Made by a program: the position numbers and the translations under genes. 64,000 nt of DNA from Pisaster brevispinus (Eukaryota; Echinodermata; Asteroidea; Forcipulatida; Asteriidae), in contig JAMKCF010000008.1 of the NCBI GenBank assembly GCA_023634235.1, positions 10,248,176 through 10,312,175 on the forward strand. The letters are read 5' to 3'. The notes under the pieces were generated by a model. That model saw nothing but the letters and a program-made list of their open reading frames with translations. It was not told the origin of the DNA and ran no database searches. Below are positions 46,901 through 58,900 of the stretch, piece after piece. Each line of letters starts with the position of its first letter. The first letter of the stretch is position 1.

Positions 46901-49900
46901 ATAAGCTGGATACACCCGTAGGACATCATTTCAATCTTCCTAATCACTCCGCCATTTCTGACATGATTTTACAGGGCATTGAGGCACTAGGTAATCACAG
47001 AGAGACTGTTCGTCTGAGTAGAAAGAAACTGTAGATGAGGCGCCTCCAGACCATCCAACCCCATGGTCTGAACATCCAAGAAGGAAATGATTAACAACTT
47101 TTTCTCTTTGCCTTCTCCTTTTTACCACAGATATCCCCACCCCACAGTAGTGTGGGCTGGGTCTACGAGCGAATACTTACCTGTAGAGCGAATACTACGT
47201 ATGCATTGTTCCCTATGCCGGCAAGCAGAAAGCTAAGAGTTTTACACCCAATGGCGCCCTCAAGTGTCCTGTCCCTGACGCCCTGTGACATGCGCACTAG
47301 GTTAGCGTCCTCTTTTTCTCGAGCGTTACGCGCGTAAGCACTCCAAGAATTCGAGTATAGTGGGGAAGGAGGGAGGGTCTCTACAGGTAAGTATTCGCTC
47401 GTAGACCCAGCCCACACTACTGTGGGGTGGGGGTCTACTTCACTCTACTTACCTGTAGAGCAAATACTACGTATGCATAGACTCGCACCGGTAAGGCGGA
47501 GGGTATACGCAGAACTAATGTATGTCAGCCGGGGCGTAGGACACGGGCGTGCCTAAGAAACCCCCAAGGCCTATGGTTCACCCCGTAGTCACGCGGGAAC
47601 CAGAAGGTCCGAAGTAGGGCTCCGAACAGGAGGCCGAACCTAACAGGTCAACCCAGACGCGAGGCATCGCAAAAAGGGAGAACGCCGAGCGTGGCCCTCG
47701 GGGCCCCGGTTCATGCGCCAAACGTTAGGGAGGTATTGCCATTATGGGAGAAACATAATAGGTACATCTCATTAAAATCTCATGTCATAGGGATATATGA
47801 AAGGAAAGTGGACTCACCAGTTAGCGCTTCTTGGAAGCTTGGCTGGCTGTCTGCAGAACCTCCCTTCCTGCCTTGCCATCTGTCTGGAGGACGTCCTTCA
47901 GGTAGACTTCAGTGAAGGTGTTAGGGCACTTCCAGCAGGCTGCCTTGGTGATATCAGCCAAGGGTACGCCTTTAAAAAATGCCCAAGAGGCAGTTACCAC
48001 CCTAACGTCGTGCGCCCGGATCGGGTCTTCGGATGCCGGCCAGGACACAGGCGTAGGATGGCGGCCAGCGGATGGCGGTCACGATCCAGTGTGAGATGGT
48101 ACATCCCGATGCCGGCCGAAAGGGTGGGGTTGTCGAAATAAAAAGGTTATGCCCCGTCCGGAGTGATCTCGTACGGTTCATGTACCACTTAAGTGCCCGG
48201 ACGGGGCACCACAGTTTGTCATTCGCCTCTGATGAAAGGGACTTGATGTCCGGGACGAAAATGTCCATGTCCGGGGGCGAAAATGAGCTGGACTGGTTTT
48301 TAGTCAGGAAACCGGCCGCGGGAACTAGGCGGACGCCGCCTGGTTCCCACCGGATATGTCCTGCCTCCACTGACAAGGCGTGTAGCTCACTGCGCCGTCG
48401 GGAAGTAGCGACGGCCAGGAGGAACGCAACCTTGATGGAAAGCTGCAACAACGTTGAGCAGTCCATTGGTTCATAAGGAGGTTTTGTCAAAGTCGACAGT
48501 ACGCTAAATAGGTCCCATAAGGACCAGTTTGCGTACGGGGGGATGTGTCACGAACATCCCTTTGATCAGCTGGCTGATGGCCCGGTTATCCGAGACGGAG
48601 GAACCGTCTGGGAAGCCCGGGTGAATCGCGGCCACGGCCGACCGGTAATTCCTTACCGTGCCCGTTGTGAGGCCGCTGTTCAGGAGGTACACCAAGAAAT
48701 CCCCTACCTCCCCTACAGAAGTATTGGGAGGATGCAGGGATTTCCGACTACACCATTTAAAGAAATGGCGTAGTCGGCTGTTGTATATCTTCCTGGTTGA
48801 GGCTCGGCGCGACTGAGCTGCGATTGCTGCAGCCCGTCGCGAAAGGCCAGCTGAGCAGAGGGATCGCATGACAGCACCCAGCACGTCAGGTGAAAATCCC
48901 CCGGAGCCGAGTGAATCATCCCCGAGCTGGGCTGGTAGAGGAGATCCGCTCGTCCCGGTAAGATTACCGGGCGGTGGATCAGCAGCCTGACGAGCCGGGG
49001 GAACCACGGCTGGCGGGGCCAGAACGGGGCTATGAGGAGGACCTTGCAGTCCTCCTGCTCGATCTTGGTCAGCACTCGAGGGACAAGTGAGATGGGCGGG
49101 ATAGCATAGGCCAGTAGGCCGTCCCACTGCACTGATAGGGCATCGATCTTCCACGCGTTGGGGTCTGGGCCCCTTGCACAGTAGATCGGCAGTTGGTTGT
49201 TCGCATGGGAGGCGAACAAGTCCACGTGGGGCCGGTCTATCAGTTGAAAGAGGGACCGGGCCACTTGTGGGAGCAGTGACCACTCCGTCGGGGCGATCCA
49301 GCCCCTGGAGAGAGCGTCGGCTGTGACGTTCTCTACGCCCGGGATGTGGACTGCTGACAGCGCTGTCCCCTGCTGTATGCACCAGTGGATGAGGTCCCAC
49401 GCTAGTGCACACAGCCGACCTGACCGAGTGCCCCCCTGGTGATTGATGTAAGCCACTACTGTGGCATTGTCACATCTCACCAGGACCGCACGTCCCCTGA
49501 CGTCCGCCTGGAAATGTTGCAGTGCGTTGGAGGCGGCTAACATTTCCAGGGTGTTGATGTGGGACGATTGGTGTTCGGGACCCCACACCCCTGCGGCTTG
49601 ACGCGGGTGGAGGGTCGCACCCCAGCCGTGAAGTGATGCGTCGGTTGTGATAGTCACCGACGGTCGGGGCGGGCGGAAATCACGACCCTGCGAAATGTTC
49701 GCTTCGACTAGCCACACGCGAAGGTGGGGGACTAGCCAGGGCATGGTAGGCACCGGATGGTGGATTGGATGCCGAATGGGCCTGTAAAAGGAGAGCAGGT
49801 GAAGTTGGATGGGTCTCATCCTCAGCCTGCAGAACTCCACCAAATCCACCATGCTGGCCATGAGGCCCAACAGCCTGAGCCAGGCCAGAGCCGGAGCCAC

Positions 49901-52900
49901 TGCCGCCGGGAGGAAGAGGGACACGCACTGTCGCAAGTTCGAAGGGCGGGCCAATCCCCTGCGCAGGTCGAGGGACGCACCGAGGAAGGTGGGAACCTGC
50001 GAGGGGATGGGATGGGATTTCTCGGGGTTGATGATGAAACCGAGGTCGGAGGTCAGGTGCCAAGTAAATTGGAGCGCCGCCTCCGTTTCCTCCCGAGACC
50101 GACCCACGACCAGCCAATCGTCGAGGTACATGAAAACCATGATGCCTCGCCTCCGTAGTGCCGCCCTGATCGTTTTTACGATTCGGGTGAACACCCGCGG
50201 TGCGGTGGAAAGTCCGAACGGGAGCACTACAAATTCGTACAGAGTATTGCTGTATTGGAAGCGTAGGAATTTGCAGTGCTCCGACCTGATCGGGACGTGT
50301 AAATAAGCGTCCTTCAGGTCCAGACTTCCAGCCCACGCGGGCGTTGTTATTGAGCCCAGAATTAGCGTCTCCATGCGGAAACACTTCGGACGAATAAACT
50401 TGTTGAGGGGCTTCAAGTTTAGGATTGGGCGCCACACGCCAACCTCCTTCTTGGGTGTCAAGAAGAAGGTTGACATGAAACCCGTCCAAGACCCCAAACG
50501 GGGGACGACACGCACCGCTCGCTTGAGGAGGAGGGAGTTGATCTCCCCCTCGAGAGAGCGGCGCTTTGCCATATCGGGTGGCACGGGTGTTGGCCGATTT
50601 AGCATGTCCGACGGGGGGGTCCTCGAAAATTCGAGTGCGTAACCGCGCTCGATCGTTTCAAGGACCCACCGGTCGGAGGTGATCTGACCCCAGGACCCCA
50701 AAAACCTCTGAAGGCGGCCTCCCACGGGTCCGTCGGCTGGAGGTCGCGCAGACACAGTCGAGTCACTTACGCCACGCCCAGGTGTACCGGGGAGCGGGCG
50801 CACGAAAGCCACGGCCTGACTGGGCACGCTGCTGTCCGGGAGGGGGCTGTGCGAAACGGGAGCTGGCCGGGTTACCGGCACGGCCCCAGGCACTGCCCCG
50901 GGTCGGCTGTTGCGGGCGTCGTCGGGGAATAACAAATGACGCCTGCTTCCGAGTCTTGCCCGCGGCTCTGGGTGCCGGGACTTGCGGTTTCTTGAGGTTG
51001 ATCTTATCGGTGGCCTTGAGGCGTTTGGCCTCGGCCTCCATAGATTCTTGGAACTTTCCCGCAAACAGATCCGACCCTATCCAAGGGCATACCTGATCCA
51101 AGGGCATCATGGGGAAGACCTTGGTCGCTTCGGTCGCCGGGCCCGACCTCCTCTTGAACGATTGGCGTTCCTCGGGAGGGGGCTCGGATTCGGAGGGAAG
51201 ATCCAAAACCCGGATCATGTCCCTTTGGACTAGCCGCAGTTCGGTTTCAGAGATGGACAGCCTCTGAACGATGCTGGCCAACTCGCCCCTTCGTCGGCCG
51301 AAATGGCCGAGTCGGGGGGACGAGATGCCATCAGGGAATGGGAGCCACTAGCCTCGTCACGGCCTAGCGAGTCGATGTCCGACTCGAAGGACGCTGACGG
51401 GTGCAGGCTTATCCCCTGTGGGGATGCCGGCCCACGGGCCGCCGAGTGTGGCAGTGTCCGCTGGCCGGTGGTCACGCGTTCCTGGCCGTGGTGGCTAGCC
51501 GGCGGGGGCTGCAAGCCTGGGGGGGACTCTGGAGCACGGCTAGCCGTGTGCGGTAGACCCCGTTGATTCTGGGCTACCCAGCCGTGACCGTAGTGACTCG
51601 GGGGCCCTTCCGGGGTGGCCGAGTCATAGGGGCCCTGGCCTGGATCGTCCCTCCAGCCCGATAGGGAGGCCGCGAGGGTACTAAAAGCCTGCAAAAAATC
51701 CTCTCTGGAGATCGGGTCCCCCCCCTTATGGCGTTTGCCATGGGGTGCCCGATCGGAGGAATCGCTCGAGCTCGATGGTGAGCGGCGAGAGCGGGACTTC
51801 TTTCCCTTCTTCTTTTTGGAAGAGCGGCCCCGAGTGGACGGGGAATCCCGAACAGTGGGTAAAGCCCGATGTGGAGGGTGTGCCCTCGGAACGTACCGAT
51901 CCGAGGGGGCCCCATGGGGCCTGCTCTCATTGTTGTCATTTAACCTTTGTTGTGTTGTCATTTAACCTTTGAGAAAGACTCTACTTGGCACAAAACTTCA
52001 GCCCCTAAACTATTTTTAGCAACTACAATATTATTGAGGAAGGAATGACATTGTCACCTGGTTAAATCGTGATGCTACAGCTGACAACAACAAATGAAGA
52101 ACCTCAGTTGACTCTTGAAATATTGACGTCACAATGACAATGGAGAGATCCAGAACTTGTTTTAGCGTCATTATCTCTAAATCCTGGGGAAAGAATAATT
52201 ATCAAATATGGTGCTTTTTCAGCTAGCTGATTGTTTATGGGAGGAAACTTGTGTTTATACACATGTTATACATGAATTAAATGGTGCATATTGTATAACA
52301 ATCATAGGTTCATAACTATAGTATTCATACATTTAGCCAACCATTAATATGTTTGAAACAGCTAGGCCAACTTTTAAAGAGCTCAAAAAAAGTTGCTCAA
52401 CAATTTTCTGCTAAGCAAAACTGAGTCACAAACCAGTCACAGATGACACAATTGACTCGGTATTTTAGCTGGTAACCTTAATCTGATAAGCATAGCTTTG
52501 TTGTACTTTTGTTTTGTGTTTGCATCTCAATATAACTTGACCAAGGTCATCTTACGTAGTAACACACATTCTGCAGATAAGGTAGTAGAATTCACCTATC
52601 AGTCTTTGGGGTTGTTGTGCCTATGTAAATGTGCGATTATGATTGAAGTCTCACAATTCGACAGCAGGTATCTTAACCGCTAGACCAGTAAATTGTCTTC
52701 ATCTTATATTTTCATTCCCCGAGTCAAGCGGACCATCTCACACATCTCATCTTTTCTCTAACAATGTTGAACTAAGTTGTTACTACAATATGAGGGTTGT
52801 TGGATCGAAAACAATTTAGAAACAATAACAACTTACCATATGTTGAACCAAAGTTGTTATCTCTATGATAGCAGGACGTAAATTCAACACAAGTTCTTCA

Positions 52901-55900
52901 TGTTGGCGAGTCTCAATGTGGTCTATCAACCACAATGCCTTATTGACTATCACTGTGCACCTAAAGAATGATAAAACAATCATAGTTAATGGGGTCACCA
53001 TAGCTAAATGGGTCACCAGTTAGTTGCTAAATAATATACATCATGAACAATACCATTCTCGCCTTAGTCATTAAGGAGGGATTCTTACCCTGTACTAGGC
53101 ATTACTGCAATTGTTGGGCCAATCATCCATGCAACTGCAAAATGTCTTCAATCAATACCAGTGCACTTGGTCCAGTCCTGCTGCTTTCAGACTCTTAACC
53201 TTTTCCACATCAATATGGAATCCTTCTTGCTGTGGTTCACCCTTTAATTCATTTTACATCCACCAACCATTTGAACTGGCTGATCCCAAATGTTACTCCA
53301 GTAGGTTCTTGCCTCCAACTGGCTTGAAAACACTTGCAAGTTATCCTTTCATCCAATTAACAACTGGCACTGGTTGTCTTTGCAGCCTTAGCCTAATCTC
53401 TTTGATTGGTCTTCAATATATGACAGCGTTCATCTCCTTACCACTCACATAGTACTTCTTCATTCACTATAGTCTACATCTTTCATGGCACCTTCATTTA
53501 GTTGTTCTACCATACTGAAACCTCTTCGCAGCTCCATACTTTGACCCTCCAGCTGGCATTTCCACAATGGCGTACAATTTTCACATCAGACAACTGCATC
53601 AGACAACTGCCATTTGAATCTCTCTATTATGATTTCTTGTTTCATTTAGTCTTATATTATGCTCTTAATAGTTTGCCCTGCCATAGCAATAGGCCTTCAT
53701 CAATTGCCTTATTGTACTGGTTCCCAAGTTTCCAAAAACAAAACAACAACATTTTCCTTTTCATAACCAAATAATCTCTCAATTAATGGTATTAGGACAC
53801 TCAAGTCCTCCTCACAGAAGAAGAGCTGTGCCACTGGACCACACAAACATTTTCTGTTTTCAAAATAATAATAGTAATAATAACACAATGAAATTATTCC
53901 AACATGAAATTACTCATGTTGTATCCAACAGAGGTTCCATGAAATTGCTCTGGGACGTATCTGTACAAACAGACTACACCATCACAGCCAATATACCGGA
54001 GATCATCCCAATAGAAAAAAAAGAGGCATGAAGTGAATTGAGAAGAGCGTCATAGCAGACAGCAATGTGAGATGCCAGCTTGCAGAGAAACAAGACAAAT
54101 ATCAAGGTTGAAATGGAGATCGAGAACATGTGGGATGTCAAGGTGTTTATACATCTGATTGGCATCAGTTCAACAGGACTTATCCTGAGAGACACCCCAA
54201 GACAGATGGAACACCTTGGAGTCTCCACACATCTTCTCCAATGGGCTGTTATCCTGCAGACGAGTCACATCACCAGACAGTTCTGCAGTATGTTAACTTC
54301 TCAAATTCAAATCTTGATGAAGTAGTGACAACTGTTTTTCCGTAGACTGCATTGCTCCCAAACTACTTTTATTTCCTAGCATTAACAAGCTATTCATAAG
54401 GAGTAATAATAATAATGTGTCTTTATTATACGCTTTGTTAATTAGGCCCCTCAAAGCAACTTACATTCCAATGAATAACCCCTGTTCATCTTCCCCATAG
54501 CACTCCTGCAACCATTTCAACTCCTTAGGAATATGCAGCACCGGCAACTAAATGGGCAAACAGATCACTAATCATTCACATGAATAATCCCTACCCTCAC
54601 AGGTACCCATTTACCCCCCCCCCCCCCCCCCCCCCCGAGTAATGAGAAGTGTCTTGCCCAAGGACCAGGCCCACAGTTCAGACAAGCCACACAGAACTCA
54701 GGTTGAAAGAACAAGAACACTAGGCCATCACATCTATAATAATCAGAAACAAAATCTCTAGCACTCTTAACAAATAATTTAGTGCTCTTCTTTTCTTGTT
54801 AACTTACCCCTCTAAGAAATATTTGGTCATGTGGCTGTCTTCATGGTAGAATGCAACCCAATGAAGCATCACTGGCAATAGTGCACATGCATTGAGAACA
54901 GAACAACTCTGGAGAAATGCAGGTATTAAGTGATGTATGTCTGTCAGTAAGAACCTCTCCACATGACGAACTGCCGACTCTTGACATTCAGCCTTGTGGC
55001 AACAACTAAACAACAATCATGTACAATCAGTTCAAGCCATGAGTAGATGCAATACACCAATATTTAACTTGACTTAATAGACCATTTGCAACACATTACA
55101 TGGCTGGCAGTTGATTTGACATGTTTAAGCAATCTGCAAAAGACAGTTGAACTCACTGGCTGTATGAGAACAGCAGTTATCATAAACTGCACATTTATTT
55201 TTGGAACCATGTAAAACATCCTCACATAAACACAATATTTGTGCAATACAGATTATTTGTTGCAGATATAAGAACCTACATCATAACTGTAGTTCATATA
55301 AATTGAATTCAGTCAATGTAACTTGAAATCTGTTTTCTACCATTTTGAAAAAATACAAATATTGTGATGCCATTTTTATACAAGTGCAGACAAAGTTTTG
55401 CAACATGAGAATAATTATGATCAGTATGCAAAATCAGGTCTCCCATGTTTGCTGTGCACTATGTGCAATGGTCTATTACTTTAGTAATGTAAATAACTTA
55501 AATACACATCATCCAAGATAAGTAACTTTAAAGGGAAAAGTTCATCCTTGTTTTTTGGAAGAGTAAATTAATTCCCATCCTGGTGTTTTCAATAAATAAA
55601 CTAATTTCAGTCCAGCTGCCTTTTGGTATTGCTGGGTGTACAAAGCAAAACTAAATAAACTAATAAATAAATAAATTAGAAACATTGTAAAGGAAAATGT
55701 TATGCCAGTGTTTGGTTCTACTCATACATGTATTGACCCAGTCAGTAATTATTATACTTTTATGACAAAAGTTACACACTATATCATCATCATTTTCAAA
55801 AAGAAACACATATGTTAACCTGTGTGGAAACAAGACATGGAGATATCTGCATTTTAAAAAAAGTTTCAACTTAAGTCCCCCAAGAAGAGCAAAAATCCAT

Positions 55901-58900
55901 TCCTATATTTCTTTGAAAGATATAAACCTTTCCACTGCAACAAAACTACAACAAATATCCTTAAGTTAATTTCTATTATAATTAGCCTCTGAAATGTGTC
56001 TCTTGCAGGAGCACAACAATTGTCTTTCACTCTTTGATGCCAATCTGCAGTGAATGTTTTCAAGAAACCTCAAAAGTAGTTTTCATCCACAAGTAGTCTG
56101 TTCTGTTACAATGTACTTTGTACATGATATATTCATATTGTTATCAGTTTGTGAATAAAATCTGTAAAGTGAAAAGTGTACATTTTGCACACATGTGCTT
56201 TTGTGAAAACAATATCAACATAAAATAACAGCATCTTGTATTTCTTACCACAAAAATCCATCTGCAGGTGTATTGAAGGGAGTCAAATCTGGTACGTTCT
56301 GTTGACTTATTGCATGCTCAGGATGTGCATGACAAAACACATGCATAAGTCTTTTCAAAACAGCCATATCATAGTTTTGTCTCTGGAGAAAGAGGTAGTC
56401 AAGCATTCAATTTCAAATTTTTGTAAAAATAAGCTTTTTTTTAACTCTTGTAAAAATTCAAGTAGTAAGTATCTAAGTGTATTTTCCTTGGTGTATTTCA
56501 CATTCCACTACCAGATAATCAAAATGCATGTTTAGATACTGCAATGTGTAGCAGTGACAGTAGTAGAAAATATGTCCCCAAAACAATAGAACTTTTAGGT
56601 ATACCATTGATTAGATAATCTCACCTCAGAAAGCAACTCAGGAAAATAAGTAACAGTGGTCATGACTATTTCTAATGTGACTACTGTAAGCTTGTCTACA
56701 GTAGTACGATTCACCACAGCTAGAGCAACATCACACCAGTTAGCTATGCCCTCTGTCAACGCTGTTATAATGGGTAATGTTATCCCACGACAGACATCAG
56801 GATCCTGTGAGAGACAACACCAGTTGATAAATATTAATAGTTATCACACAAGGGTGAGTGGAATATGGACAAATAGAGTGTGAACTGCGTGCAATTACCA
56901 CCGAAGCCGAAGGCTGACGAGGATGTGGGATGCAGAAGCGCTGATTTTAGGTATTTCATGAGCGCATGTGTGAAAATGAATTTATCATCTAACAACATTG
57001 ATGCGCAGCTTAAATTAGTGCAATACGCCGATCCAGAATATACGCAGCATCCGGTATACAAAGACTGTGCAATATGGTAAAATATCACACTGTTATTGCC
57101 AATCAGAATAAAGAATTCAAGTTTGCTTGAAGATGCCTGAATATGTATACAAATAATCATCCCATTCTTCTCTGCATTTATTCTGCATACACATAAAAAA
57201 AAAGCCTGTGTCCCATTTTGTGAGCCTCGTTACTGCCATTGTCTACACTTATCATACCTGGGGCAGGGATCCCTAGCCAATAAGCAGATAAGGTCTATAT
57301 GCTTCTGACCTGGCTCTGCAAAGCAATGGATGATTGGCATAAAAGAACCACTCACAATGTAACATCTGGTGAGCTCAGTAAATAGAGAGGTCAAAGGCTC
57401 GAGTCCGCCATCAGCCAATTTGTCTTTGTTCATTACCCATTTATAAACATAAATTAACTAGTTTTAAAAGCAGGTCTTTAAATAACATTGTGCCATCGTT
57501 GTGCAGAAATGGTCATAAGGAAGCATGTGTGAGATCAAGCAATTTACTGGTTGTAGATGTTGAAGTGTTATCTTTCATCTACTAACCTTCCACGAAGCAG
57601 GAGGAGTATCCATGAAGTGTACCAATCGTACAACATGATGGATAGAAACAGCTAGAGTCAATGTTAATCCATAACTCAGCAAGGAGTCAGCAGGTACTAG
57701 GTAACGATTCCACAATGAGGCCAATATAGACATGTCATACCATCTTATACATTCTGTGATCAGAGGCAAAGCCTTTAAGGGAAAATTAGAAAATATGCTT
57801 GAATTATGACATGTAATAAGCAATCAAATCTTAATCTCACAAACATCTATTTTCTTGGTCTATACTTTGGACCTTGCCGCCATTCTTTGTTTCATAAGCT
57901 CTCAAAAGGAAATTTTAGCAAACCAAAATTGATTAAGTGGGGCAAGGGCTCTTTTCAGATTCAAGGTCTGATCCTTAATTCTAGGGGGAAAAAGCTTATT
58001 TTAGTCTTTCTGTAAATAGTTGTTGGCGTGATTATCAAATTAACATAACATAACACACCTGCTGAGACATTCTCCTGACCTCCCATCTATCATCACCTAG
58101 GCAACTGATTGTCTGCAGTAGAATCTGTCTTAACAATGTAGAAAGTTTCTCCAACTTGACTTGATGTATCCAATCCACATCAGCTGCTTCATTTCTATCA
58201 AATGACCTACATGTACATACAACAGTTTTTAAAGGAAAAATCTGACAAAACGTGGTAACTTTGTCATAAACTTGTTTAGTCGTACAACATACATCTATGA
58301 CAAAACAAGTACACATTACAGAGCTAAGAGTAAAGCAAAAAAGCTAACTAACTGACCCTACAGCCAAAAGAAGTATGTACAATGTATGTACTTATCCAAT
58401 TTCTTTTTAATCAACACAGAAATGTGTAATGGGGTACATCATGTGTGTACATGGTGCAATTGAGAAAATGGTGCAGCAGTAACAATGAAAATTTAATTAA
58501 AATAAAGGCACTCCAGCTAAAAAAAGCCTATTGGTTCTTCTAACTCTAAGCAATGGTTATATAACACCCAGAGTTTAGTTAGGTACACATTAACCATGTG
58601 TAACTAATAACCTTGTTTGGGTTAGTTTGACCATCTTTCCTCTCGCCTAGTGGATAAAACATTGAAATCCTGCTGCTAAGTTATAATAAACCTTCAATAA
58701 TACATTTTCCTACTTATCCAAACCTATCAAGTTGGATTTTCTTTCCAACATTTAAAACATTTTTCTAGGAAATGTCTTACTTTGACGCAGATTGTGCTAA
58801 TTGAAGAAGCATTAAAACATCGCCTGGTAGTGATTCCCTTGTCTCAGACTGAACCAAACTCATTGGGGAAGAAATGCACAGCTTCTCAAGTTGGTAAGAC

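Larger units (their letters stand above)
47135..51940 (-). mobile_element. DIRS-type tyrosine-recombinase retrotransposon, 5' end missing
   Basis: It is GC-rich against AT-rich surroundings. Order on the - strand: gag-like frames, RT plus RNase H, then a tyrosine recombinase in an overlapping frame, with no integrase or protease. The low-coordinate (3') end has a terminal sequence and an internal complementary region, the hallmark of DIRS elements. The matching inverted terminal repeat expected near 51940 is absent; instead the gag frame runs straight into Penelope-like DNA. It inserted into a Penelope-like element inside an intron of the - strand gene. Frameshifts in gag and in the recombinase indicate an inactive copy. 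Confidence 0.9.

Noticed and set aside
47797..48476. + strand open frames opposite the DIRS recombinase
   Set aside because: These are antisense shadows of a GC-rich coding region; no family resemblance on the + strand.
49757..51233. + strand open frames opposite DIRS RT and gag
   Set aside because: Same cause: few stops in GC-rich antisense DNA. The - strand frames contain all recognisable motifs.
53111..53774. + strand frames between the 52.9-kb exon and the LINE relic
   Set aside because: No motif, no splice agreement and ordinary AT-rich composition; treated as intron.
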